Assembly (NCBI GenBank): GCA_036897485.1
Contig: JAYMTF010000305.1
Span: 1-40,546 of the forward strand
DNA length: 40,546 nucleotides
Reading direction: 5' to 3'
From: Pelargonium nanum
Lineage: Eukaryota; Streptophyta; Magnoliopsida; Geraniales; Geraniaceae
Both the position numbers and the translations under genes were made by a program. The notes under the pieces are model-generated. The model did no database searches and was not told the origin of the DNA. It worked only from the letters and a program-made list of their open reading frames with translations. Each line of letters begins with the position of its first letter. The first letter of the stretch is position 1. Below, one piece after another: positions 1 to 9,326 of the stretch.

Positions 1-1827
1 GCATAGTTCAGGGTAGTCCAAAGTTACGACCCTAAGTTTAGGGTAGTAAGTTGCAAAAGGAGTTTAGTTCAGGGGTGTTATCTGTAATTTTTCCTATTTA
101 CTATTTTTGTTCAAAAGAAGATCTACTTCAGAGTTAAAGTATGTTATTTAATTCTATGCATATGCATTAGGTTTTGGCCGCGCATTAGACATCTTGAATC
201 TTGATATTTAGGCCTTCAAATACTGTTTAAAAAATTAATTTTTAGTTTTCAAATTAAACAATATTTTTTATTTTATTTTTATATTATCCAAGTATCAATT
301 TCTAGTCATATTGTAAAGCCAGAATTGACTCATGCAATTTTGCAGTTATTGTAAAGTTCATAAATATGACCTCTTTGTTTGTAAGTTGTAACTGTGTATT
401 TACTATTAATAGTTCAGCTATAACTGTATTTATTATTAATTGTTGCAACAACTTGATTTGTTATTTGGATCATGGATTAACGGGAAAGAAATGACTTGAC
501 ATGTTTAGTTGATTATATCAAAATCCAAGATTAATATTGTAAGATATTTTAAGGACCAAATATCAAGATTCAAGTGACCATAATATTGTCATCTCTTGCT
601 AGCCTAGCTGTGAGGTATTCTTGATGATCTCAAACTTAGCTTGATTATTGAGGCCACTAAGGTTAACCTTAAATTTGATTCTGTTTCGTGCTATTGATCT
701 TCTTAAATCTGGTTATTTCGATACACATCAGCGTCTTTCATTGTTGACATACTATTACAAAAACAAAGAGGCTTTGGTCAATGAAGTGATCTATACACAC
801 ATCTCCAGAGAAAAGCTAATTTTGTTGCAGACTAATTTGCCATATTTCACTCTTAGCACTTGAAACAATACTTGTTTTTGTCCAACCCGCCATTAAGTTA
901 TAATGCTTTGTCCTGCTCTCATCTTCTTGTTTCATCATTCGTGTCGTCATAATATACTTTTAGTTACCATTTGGATTAACATTTTTTTCTACGCGTATTT
1001 TTTTCTTTTGCTAATTTTGATTCCATGACTGCAAATAAGGTTGCCAACTTTATTTAATTTCTTATCTTCTCCAATCTAAAAATCTTTCAACAATTACGCC
1101 TCTCTTTGATTTGTCATTTTACTAAAATTCCTTTTACAGGACCATCTCAAACCTCCGACCACTATTGTTGTCGTGGCTGTTGTTCTGGAAGTTGTTGCTG
1201 CTTCAGTAACTGAAGCTGCATACAAAAAAACACCCAAAACTCTAGCTATTAAAAGCTTAACAAAATCAAGTAGCAACATCAATTTTGAGGCCAACCAACC
1301 ATTTCAGGCTTTGGAGGGAGTGATTGCCATTTTAGGCATAGGAATAAGAACGTGATCTGGTATTTGTTTGAGAAGATGGAAGATTAGGTTAAAATGGAAA
1401 AGAAAGAAATTTAGATTTTCAGACCAATTAAAATTTTACACGTGTCATATTAATTTTATTTTACTTTGACCTTGCCACGTCAACGACATATGTGTAATTA
1501 AATGATTAAATAATTATTTTTAAGTTCCACGTCAACACAAATAACTAAAAGTTAACGGTAGAGACTACATTGGCCCCAAAATTCAAAGTTCAGGGACCTG
1601 ATCGGTGTTTTTCAAACTTCAGGGATTAAAACGGTGACATTTTGATAATTCAGGGACCTAACTGACTATTAATCCTACTTTTTAGCATGAGATTCATATA
1701 TATGTTTTGTAATTCATAAAAGAGTACAGAAAGACTATACTTTATGAAAAACTATTGATTAAAATACGATTAATTAGCATAAGAATTGTACGTGAACTCT
1801 CAAGAGACGCCTTATTTGTCCATGTAA
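1..1827. other. Intergenic region downstream of PCO, repeat-rich
   Basis: No recognisable gene. Short open frames exist at 648-863 (plus), 1173-1355 (plus) and 1094-1294 (minus), but I recognise no domain in them and they show no convincing gene structure. Phrases such as 'agttcagggacc' near 1593 and 1650, and 'agttcagggtagt' near position 6, are typical of worn non-autonomous plant transposon sequence. The end nearest 1828 should contain the PCO 3' UTR. Confidence 0.6.
1440..1680. repeat. Unclassified dispersed repeat remnant
   Basis: The block holds two 'ccacgtcaac' words (near 1476 and 1528), then 'gttaacggtagagact' and three rounds of 'ttcaggga' style text. A similar order (cacgtcaac, then attaacgg, then 'gaccattttag') recurs at about 4590-4710, so both look like copies of one old non-autonomous element. 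Superfamily and exact ends are not determinable by eye. Confidence 0.35.
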
Positions 1828-4052
1828 CTACATGCGGAACTCGAGCTGTGGACCCAAATATTCAATTACATCCATCCTTGAGTCCTCTGGTACTTCTATC
1901 TCTTCCAACCATCCATAAGTACACTCCCTCTCCTTCCCATTTTCTACTATGGTCTCTCCATCTGCACAGCACATTCACATGACGATCAAATTAATTACCG
2001 ACAAACAATCATATAAAGTATATGATTATGTGTGCTACATCGAACTTACAAATATTGTAGTGAAAATCTTTATAGTAGGAACAGTCGCGACCATGTTGTC
2101 GAGAATAAGGAGGTCCCATTACATCAAGCACCGCACAAGGTGTTATGGCCTTAAATTCATGAATATTTCCTCCACTTGTTGGATACAGTACCCATGAGTT
2201 ACATCCTGGTGCTGTCAATACGCTGTCCGCTTTCAGCTTTGCCAATTTCGCTGCAAAAGTCCAGACTAAGATGTAAGGACACGCTCGTCTTCTCAATGTA
2301 ATGATCTGGTGTCTGATCACGTATCCGACACCAGAATGATAAAATCTAAATTAGCATTTTTTTTATCAGCAACAGGACATCATACTCGAAGTAATAATGG
2401 ATCTCACTCCCCAAAATGAGCGTCACCCTAAACCCCACCCCACAAATCTCACCCCATACTGTCGACAAAGAGGCTCGAACTTGAGACCTCAGATAACATC
2501 CAAAGTGTTTTAACCACTCGCCAACATGTCTTGAAAAATTAGCATTTATTATTGTTGAACGTATCGACGGTATCGTGACTAAGATTTTGCAAAAATTCAG
2601 TGTCATCGTATCTTGTACCTGTGTCAATGAAAAACAGGGTAGAGAAGAACTCACGTTGATCGGGACGTTGTGGCATGGAATTGGTTGGGTAGAGGACCCA
2701 ATCATATGATTTGATGTGCATAGAGCCCCAAAGGAGCTTGGTGAAGACTGTCATTCCCGGGTGGTCATGGAGTGGAATTACTGCTGTTGCCGGAACAAAA
2801 AATATGCATACCTGCAATATCCATATTAATTGACAAGTAATTAATTATCTCAAGCATTTTATTTTGATCAATCAATATATATTACTTACTGAAAAATTAT
2901 TGCAATGATATATGGTTGCCATTGTGACCTTGGGATTTCCAACATTACTCTCACCCCGGAAAAAAGCCAGATCTTTTGTCAACCCAACATCTTCCGGCTT
3001 CATATTATCTGCACAATTGATGATTATTTGTGCAAATACTATCCCTAATTAGTACAAAGAAAGAAAAGTCTGAATTATAAAGTTTATGAGTAAGATTCAA
3101 TCGAATTTACGAGAGTTGACACGTTAAATATTAGCCCTACGTCCATCCGAAACCAATCCAGGTTAAGTACTTTGGGCCAACTGCCCGCACGCATGCAATT
3201 GTTTGTTGTTAAAAACTAACACTAGTTTTTATCAAAAAAAAATTATTTATCCGTACATTTTTCATATTTGTCCCCGCTAATATTTCAACTTGAAACTTTC
3301 ACATTTTTCTAACATATATCTATTTGTAAGTTATGTATTCATTTTATATAATGAAATATTATAATTATTTTCCCTCTACTAGTTAAACATTTTGGATCGT
3401 CCTTGTGTCTGCCCAGTGAATATGTGGGTTCAAAGAGCCTACCCAGATTCAATTCGAATGTGATTTGGACGAGTCTAAGTCATTAACTTTATGATTGAGA
3501 CTGTTAATTCTAATCTTATAGCTATGGAGTTAAAAACTAAGACTCGACAAGCATTAAAAAAATGTCACATCACGAATTAACACACATACACGTCTAAATA
3601 AATTTATAAGCACAAAGCACCAGCTCACATATCCAATTCAAACATGTTTTCACTGAATCTTAGACATGAACTTCATGCCTAAGAGTTCTTACTCTCTCGG
3701 TGCAAATATAAAATATGAAAGGAAAGTAAATTCACTGTATTATATAAATAAAAAAAGTACCAAGAATAGTGCATAAATTGTTGACATCTAGAGGTGAAGG
3801 AACAGTCTCGGGGCCTTTGAACACACTTAGGCACGACTCATACAGTTCCTGCAGCCTCCTCCTCCTCCTCCGCCTCCTAGCCACCGGAGGTGGCGGTGCC
3901 GGCGACGGATCACGCCTTGTGTTGTGGCTCGTTGTGGTCCTCCTCCTATGGCATTTGTCATTGATGAGGTTGTTGTTACGGTGGCGATGAAAATGCACAT
4001 AGCCAAGCTTGGTCGTAACATGGCCTCTTCTCTGCTGTGTCGTCGTCATCAA
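1828..4052 (-). CDS. PCO: Plant cysteine oxidase, A-type (N-terminal cysteine dioxygenase)
   Basis: Five exons on the minus strand: 4052-3761, 3008-2890, 2811-2655, 2250-2050, 1961-1828. Together they encode 300 aa with every junction in frame and GT-AG. PCOs use O2 to oxidise the N-terminal Cys of ERF-VII factors and similar proteins to the sulfinic acid, sending them into the Arg/N-degron pathway, so they act as oxygen sensors in nucleus and cytosol. Visible marks are the cupin motif PLHDHPGMT with His152 and His154, the third iron ligand His220 in GGNIHEF, Asp232 in AVLDV, and Tyr238 in GPPYS. The basic N-terminus with an eight-Arg run, followed by LQELYESC, VPSP and MKPEDVGL, fits the hypoxia-inducible A-type (PCO1/2-like) rather than the short B-type. 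Oddities are HDH where HNH is usual, the (AGG)n-coded Arg tract, and a SINE inside intron 3. The family call is secure; substrate preference is inferred. Confidence 0.93.
2348..2547 (-). mobile_element. tRNA-derived SINE with 12-bp target-site duplication (PCO intron 3)
   Basis: The element body is 2360-2535, read on the minus strand, flanked by the identical 12-mer aaattagcattt at 2348-2359 and 2536-2547. Its 5' part carries a pol III A-box (TGGCGAGTGG, plus positions 2514-2523) and, about 33 nt on, a B-box-like word (AGTTCGAGCC, plus 2472-2481). The 3' end runs into an oligo(A) tail (T-run 2357-2364 on plus). This layout is that of a short plant SINE. It sits inside PCO intron 3 in the same orientation as the gene and makes up almost half of that intron. 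Confidence 0.8.
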
Positions 4053-4061
4053 TATCTAATC

Positions 4062-4130
4062 AAGATTGATCAAGGGAATTGAGTAGCGATAGATATATAG
4101 AGGAAACAGTGAGAGATATAAGATATATAG
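4062..4130 (-). promoter_or_regulatory. PCO core promoter, two TATA-like boxes
   Basis: On the minus strand the word CTATATATCT occurs twice, at plus positions 4121-4130 and 4091-4100, between the HRPE and the PCO start codon at 4052. Either could set transcription start and would leave a short 5' UTR. This is a motif-based call only. Confidence 0.5.
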
Positions 4131-4137
4131 CAAGATA

Positions 4138-4148
4138 AAACCAGGGGC
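4138..4148 (+). promoter_or_regulatory. Hypoxia-responsive promoter element (HRPE) upstream of PCO
   Basis: AAACCAGGGGC matches the published HRPE consensus AAACCA(G/C)(C/G)(G/C)GC at every position. It lies 86-96 bp upstream of the PCO start codon, on the strand opposite to the gene, directly upstream of a TATA-like box. HRPEs are bound by ERF-VII factors, which PCO enzymes destabilise, so the site implies a negative feedback loop. Binding is inferred. Confidence 0.7.
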
Positions 4149-4479
4149 CATTAATGTAGGTAACTGGTTGATTAGAAGAAATGGTGTCTTGGTTGTAGTG
4201 ATGATGATGATGTGGCCCAAAGATTTGTGTACAAAACTGGCGGTTCATATAGGAGACCACCCCCGGTTTTGTTCCTAATTCCTTTTGCTGCTCTTCTCTG
4301 CTACCAATTTTCAGTTTACCATACACAACTCACCACCTCTTTTACTAAAATGCCCCTCTTGATCTTTTATTTATTATTTCAAATTGGTAAAAGATCCCTG
4401 GTCCATATACTTTTCTAAATCTAAATAGTACTTTAACTCTCAAATATAAATCTAAATTTTATTTTTGTTTGATTCTTCC

Positions 4480-5050
4480 AAAAGTGATCTGAAGTGAAAT
4501 TTAGAATATATTAAATATTTATTAATATTCTAATTATTTTACTGATGTGGCAGGTCACATACAGGTCACGTGAGTTGCTTAATACAATCGGACTATCACG
4601 TCAACAAAATAATTGAACAAAAATAATAAATAAATATATTTTAAATTTCATGCTTGACTACTTACCGAATAAATTGAAAGAAATTAACGGCAATGACCAT
4701 TTTAGATCCACATTTAAAAGTTTAGAAATCATTTTAGTTATAAAAGATGTTTTGCGATAAATTGAGTCCATATGAAAACGTTTATGAGCTAAGTTTTTTT
4801 TTTAACGAAACTAACAAAACGTCCTTCAACTGAATCGAAAACAACTGCCCCTCTTGACGATCTAGCTAACAAGTGAGCAACCCGGTTCGCATACCGGTGA
4901 ACAAAACTAAATTCGATACTAGTAAACGAAGAAGACAAAGACAAGATATCACCTAAAATAAGACTTAAGGCACTGAAAGCCCCCCTCGAGTCTTGAGTGC
5001 TGAATAATTGTTTATGAGCTAAATTAAATCTCTTACCTTTAAAATTTTGT
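4480..5050. repeat. Old non-autonomous repeat, interrupted by a LINE
   Basis: Sequence on both sides of the LINE reads as one older repeat: 'gtggcaggtcacat' near 4547, 'cacgtcaac' near 4598, 'attaacggcaatgacc' near 4684, then continuing after 5010. It resembles the block at 1440-1680 in word order. No terminal inverted repeats were found by eye. Confidence 0.35.
4780..5022 (-). mobile_element. 5'-truncated LINE (L1-type) with RNase H fragment and 13-bp target-site duplication
   Basis: The insert 4793-5009 is flanked by identical 13-mers gtttatgagctaa at 4780-4792 and 5010-5022. A T-run at 4794-4803 is the poly(A) tail of a minus-strand element. The minus strand encodes an open fragment of about 65 residues with the end of a plant non-LTR retrotransposon RNase H (RVT_3-like) domain: LSLILGDILSLSSSFTSIEF, then FVHRYANRVAHLLARSSRG, with the family's HR-x-AN-x-VAH-x-LA signature. 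No stop precedes the tail. Reverse transcriptase is missing, so the copy is dead on arrival. Confidence 0.87.
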
Positions 5051-5817
5051 TTTATGTCTCATTTTCTTTAAGTAATAGTTTTCACATTAAAGTACGAAAA
5101 GAAAATGTAAAAAGTGGTTTTGTTTGTAGATCTTAGCTTATGACAGTCTTGAAATTATCCAAATTGGACCGTTTCAATATTTAAAATACGAAACACACCC
5201 ATTGAATCTCTCAACTATACTAGATTGGGCTAAAGTTGGTCCCTCCAATTAACTGTAGTAAAATGCATTTTCAAAGTTGCTAACATAGTAACATGACCAC
5301 AAAAAATAAAATAAAATCTTACTTAATTACAAAAGTAGCGGCTTATATATCATAATATTTTTTTTCTTTTGTTTGAGGCCACATGTCAATATCACATTGG
5401 TCCAATTGACATATTTGATGTAGTTTAGATATTAAATTGGTCTAAAACGGTTTGATTTGGATAGTTGAGAACTAATTCGACAAATTTTCTTCAGAGAAAA
5501 ATAACCTGACTTAGAAAATACAATAATGATTCAAAATATGTCCATTTTGTACCAATTTAGCGTTGAACTTTGTTTTGAGCAAGTGGGCATGATCTAGACA
5601 ACAAAACTCATTTTCCCACCTGAAGAAATGAACTAAAATCTACCTCTGAAATTGAAGATATACAACACAACAACTACAGTATGACAAGTGAGTAGCCAAT
5701 TCTCTTCACAGGATGCATTACCAGCCTTCAATTCGATCGGCCATCAGAAGATGCATCAAACAATTACATTCCGAAGAAAAAACACAAATCAGATGCATGC
5801 AATGCAGCCCACACAGA

Positions 5818-8512
5818 TCACCGCCTCCACCACAAAATGGTAAATATAATGAAAATTGTCAAAACCATTCCTGCATATTTGATCCAGGTATCAACCCGAT
5901 TTCGCCTTTCGATGAGCCTCAATACCGAGTTAGACAGCCCCACTGTGTTTAGAATGTCAAGTGCTTTCCGTTGTGCTCTCTGCAAAAATATATAATGATA
6001 ATTACAAAACAGGTTTTCGATAGTGATTATCTTCTAAAGATGTATATTAAGTTTAGACTCAATTCAATCCTCCTTAATTTCTACAGTCCCACATAAGCCT
6101 AATTCCTTTCAAACCATTATGTCAGGGATCAAAACAATATATACTGACCCAAAAGTCTCCGCCATTTAAACAATATGTAACTAAATGATTATAAATGCTT
6201 CAAGAACATTAAAAGTTAAAGCAAATACTTACGACATTAAATTTATCACCACAACCACCTGTTCTCTCAAAGTAGCTGAAATGATCCTTCCAGAGGCAGT
6301 TACTCCTCAACAAAGGATCTAGAATGCAGACAAATTTTATACATCTGAATACAGTCATCAATTTTGGAGAATATCTATATTCTCACTTACACAACTTGAG
6401 AAAAACGACAGGTTGTTATTCTTAACTCCAGGTTTATTGTTATGTTAATACACTAATATTTATTGATAGTAAGTAGAATATAGCTAACCAGTTAGCATAA
6501 AATCTACATTTGAACCCCCACTCAACCATTAAAAAAAATGAACCACATATTTGCAGGGCAGAAATTTTTAGTACCTTCAAACGATCCCTTTGATCTGAAT
6601 ATTTGCCAAGGATAGCCACTCCAGTTGAGAGAGCTTCTTCTAACATCCTTGAAGAATTTTTGGCTGACTGCATTGCTTGTGCTTCGTCATCAAAAATCCT
6701 CAATACATGAGAAGATTCTCCATTCTAAAATACAAAATGCATACATTTGGTCATAAATGGGAGATTGTTATATTTCCATAATAGAAAAGAGCTGCAGCTT
6801 TGAAAAAATTACATACAGCTCTTCCAAGCAATTCTGCCCTCTCTTTAGCTTCCGTCAATCGTCTTTGATTCCTCAAAAAGTACTTATCAAGACTTTGTTT
6901 CAATGATTCAGCCTCTTCTGCAACTTGTTCCACTTTACTGCATGAAGACACATTAGTGGCATGGATTAAATACAACCCTACCAATTTGCAATATCAATTC
7001 ACGACAAGGTCAAAGACAAACTGCAAATCCTAGAGCATTGTTAAAAAGACAAGAGTATGATTGAAATCACATCTACAGTCAGTGCATACTTGTTGAAGGA
7101 AAACACCAGAAAGGGCCAATTATCTTTCTATTATAATAACCAAGAGAGAGAATCCTTCCAACAATTATTTCCTGAAGCCTATCTCTCTCCCCATCGCAAT
7201 TCTCAAGTCCCTCAACACATCACAGCCGTACATAAGACAAATTCTCCTTAATGGTCATGTTGTGACTGAAAAAAAAAATGGCACTGTATCCACCAGTAGG
7301 TACTGGGAAAATATGCAGATGCGCTCATGCACATTAACATAATGAACCCCCACCCCCAATTTCTACGTGAAATCATATACTTATCTCCACATGTTGACAC
7401 TAACTAAGAGCCTAAGACCATGTGTACAATAATTACTGTGTCAAATGCATGACAGTCAAGGCAGTTTCTAAGAATCAGTAGAAAGGCCATTTCAAAATTT
7501 TATCAAGGATAACATCATTCCATGTTTCAATCAATTAGCATTTTCACACACAAAAATCAAGCTTAAGACATTTCATAAATGTGCACAAATGCTTGATAAA
7601 TTGGGTAAAAATCTCCACAATTAGAAACAAAATTAATTTCAGTTCCTAATTGTTTCCATCAATTGCCAGTTTGCCACAAGTTACATATAGAACAGAAGAA
7701 TCAATAGAAACAAGAAGTACACAATTGGCAGGCGTACGATAGCTGGTCCGTTGTAGATCCATCAAAATTAATATCAGTAGCGTAAGTTAGTAGGTGTCTT
7801 GAAACTTGAAAGAGCGTACACAAAATTCAGGAAACCTTTTATTCAAGCAGCACTTCAATAACTAACAACACTATTGGATCAATACATAGCTGAATCCATA
7901 AATTTATTTCTTGTTTATAATGTCAGAGTGAGCAAAAAAACATATAAAAGTAGTGGAGCAACTCATTAAAATGCAGTTCTAAAAAAAACTCATTAAAATG
8001 CAAAATGTTTACATATTACAGAATTTGACTAAAAGATCAAAATATTCAAAATGATTATCCATCACAAGAATGGTTCATTTCATCGCATTTCACACAAATT
8101 CATTTTGGAACCATAAACAGAAAACAGATACCAAAGTCCGCAAGAGTTAAAAGAATTCCAAGACGGAAGCGATGGATTCCATATTCTATTGAAATTTGAA
8201 AGCACAATCGTGGAACAAAAAAAAATATAGACAGAGAGAGATGGATGATGAAGAGGAAGAGGAGAGGTACCGTTTCCAGAGATCGCGTTGGGGTTTAGAG
8301 GCAACGGAGCGCCAGAGGCGATCCATCTGGAGGCAGAGAGACTGGATCTGAGTGATGTCTTTGTTGATGGAGAAAGAGAGTTCAGGAGAATCCATGGAAG
8401 TTGAGGACTGGAACCTCTCAAGCCTCTCGATTCCGTCTCTGGTTCTGAGAAGCAACCTCTTCGAGCTCTGGTAGATTTCCGACAACGTCCCTCCGCCTCC
8501 TTCTACCGCCAT
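5818..8512 (-). CDS. MEMB11: Membrin, ER/Golgi Qb-SNARE (MEMB11-like)
   Basis: Four exons on the minus strand: 8512-8271, 6937-6817, 6724-6575, 5979-5818. They encode 224 aa, the usual membrin length, with all junctions in frame. Membrin is the Qb-SNARE that works with SYP31, BET1-type and SEC22 partners in membrane fusion between ER and Golgi. The N-terminus (LSEIYQSSKRLLLRTRDGIE, then RLERF) forms the N-terminal helical region, and the DLWKRKVEQV and FDDEAQAM blocks are diagnostic. The SNARE motif covers roughly residues 140-200 with the zero-layer Gln at Q166 in YSDQRDRLK. The C-terminal anchor is residues 206-222 (YAGMVLTIFIIFTILWW), followed only by RR. Intron 1 (6938-8270, 1333 bp) holds nothing I recognise. 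An ER-stress element lies about 190 bp upstream of the start codon. Choice between MEMB11 and MEMB12 orthology is uncertain. Confidence 0.94.
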
Positions 8513-8694
8513 TGTCGATCAGCACACACAATTATACCTTTGGCTTCTTTACTTCTTGAATAGAGATAGAGAGTAGAGATAGAGAGGAGCAGAAACTCAA
8601 GTGAAGAAGATCAAATTTTCCTCGGTTTCTTGCCGATGAAGGAGTAGGGATTTTTTTCGCTTTTTATTAAGGTGGTGTCGCCACGCCAACCTAT

Positions 8695-8716
8695 CCAATG
8701 GCATTCCGCCACGTCA
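8695..8716 (+). promoter_or_regulatory. ER-stress element (CCAAT-N9-CCACG) overlapping a UPRE core, membrin promoter
   Basis: CCAAT at 8695-8699 is followed after exactly nine bases by CCACG at 8709-8713, the canonical ERSE. The CCACGTCA at 8709-8716 reads TGACGTGG on the gene strand, which is the UPRE core. ERSEs are bound by NF-Y with bZIP28/bZIP60 during the unfolded protein response. The site is 183-204 bp upstream of the membrin start codon, with no other gene to serve. Activity is inferred. Confidence 0.65.
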
Positions 8717-8865
8717 TCAGTTAGTTAGCAGTTCTTGTTCTTAGGTGGCTGTCTTTGGTATGGGAAAATGAAAGGTAAATCACAAGGCTATAATATATGA
8801 CCGGATTTACGAGAACACACAGCATATACTTGAGCCCGCGATTCTTCTTTAATACACACATGATT

Positions 8866-9093
8866 AATTAGTCGTGTTGTTATCTGGACGTGTTAAACAT
8901 ATTAGTTTCATCGTGTAAATTGTGTTAGTCGTGTTCAATTGAATCATGTCGACACACCCATTTAGTTATTATGTCGTATTCATGTTTATTCATGCAGCAT
9001 GATTACCGAACGTGTCATATTCGTGCTTGTTCATTTAACACACGAACAAATAAACAACATTCAACACAAGGTGAACAGATTGCCAACTCTAAC
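8866..9093. repeat. Transposon-like repeat rich in cgtgt/acacg words
   Basis: Recurrent 'cgtgtt', 'cgtgtca' and 'acacgaacaa' words, ending in 'attgccaactctaac', resemble a widespread family of short non-autonomous elements in dicots. Ends and target-site duplication could not be set. Confidence 0.4.
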
Positions 9094-9250
9094 ATTTACT
9101 CACATCATTAATTTTTGCAAAAAATAAAAACATAGAACAAACCCTCATTTTTTGGACCGAGGAAAGAGGTGAAACAAGAAAAAAAAACAGAAAAACACCA
9201 GACGTGCAGTTTCTGAGACTTGAGACCCAAAGATTTAGTTTTAATTTCAT

Positions 9251-9256
9251 TTTATT
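9251..9256 (-). terminator. Poly(A) signal AATAAA of the RRP6-like gene
   Basis: TTTATT on plus reads AATAAA on minus, about 71 nt past the stop codon at 9327, in an AT-rich stretch. It is a plausible near-upstream element for 3' end formation. Confidence 0.5.
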
Positions 9257-9326
9257 TCCTTAATTTGTTTTACAAATAGACTTGTAAGTGCAACCTTCTT
9301 TCAATTTCTGTTATACATGTCACTCC

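Larger units (their letters stand above)
4150..5817. other. Intergenic region between PCO promoter and membrin 3' end
   Basis: No intact gene. The stretch holds the PCO upstream region, an old unclassified repeat from about 4480 to 5050, and a LINE fragment inserted in that repeat. From 5050 to about 5640 I see AT-rich sequence with transposon-like phrases (for example 'gggctaaagttggtccctcc' near 5227) and no coding signal. The last 150 bp or so before 5818 should be the membrin 3' UTR. Confidence 0.6.
8513..9326. other. Intergenic region between the RRP6-like 3' end and the membrin start
   Basis: This holds the membrin 5' UTR and promoter (including the ERSE at 8695-8713), a repeat-like block at about 8866-9093, and the 3' UTR and poly(A) signal of the upstream minus-strand RRP6-like gene. 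The two genes are co-oriented. No extra gene is seen. Confidence 0.65.

Noticed and set aside
648..863. 71-codon plus-strand frame near the window start
   Set aside because: No similarity I recognise and no gene context. Too weak to report as a gene.
2472..2523. A possible free-standing tRNA gene from the A-box and B-box words
   Set aside because: Only the promoter boxes are tRNA-like. There is no cloverleaf, and the tail and target-site duplication show a SINE.
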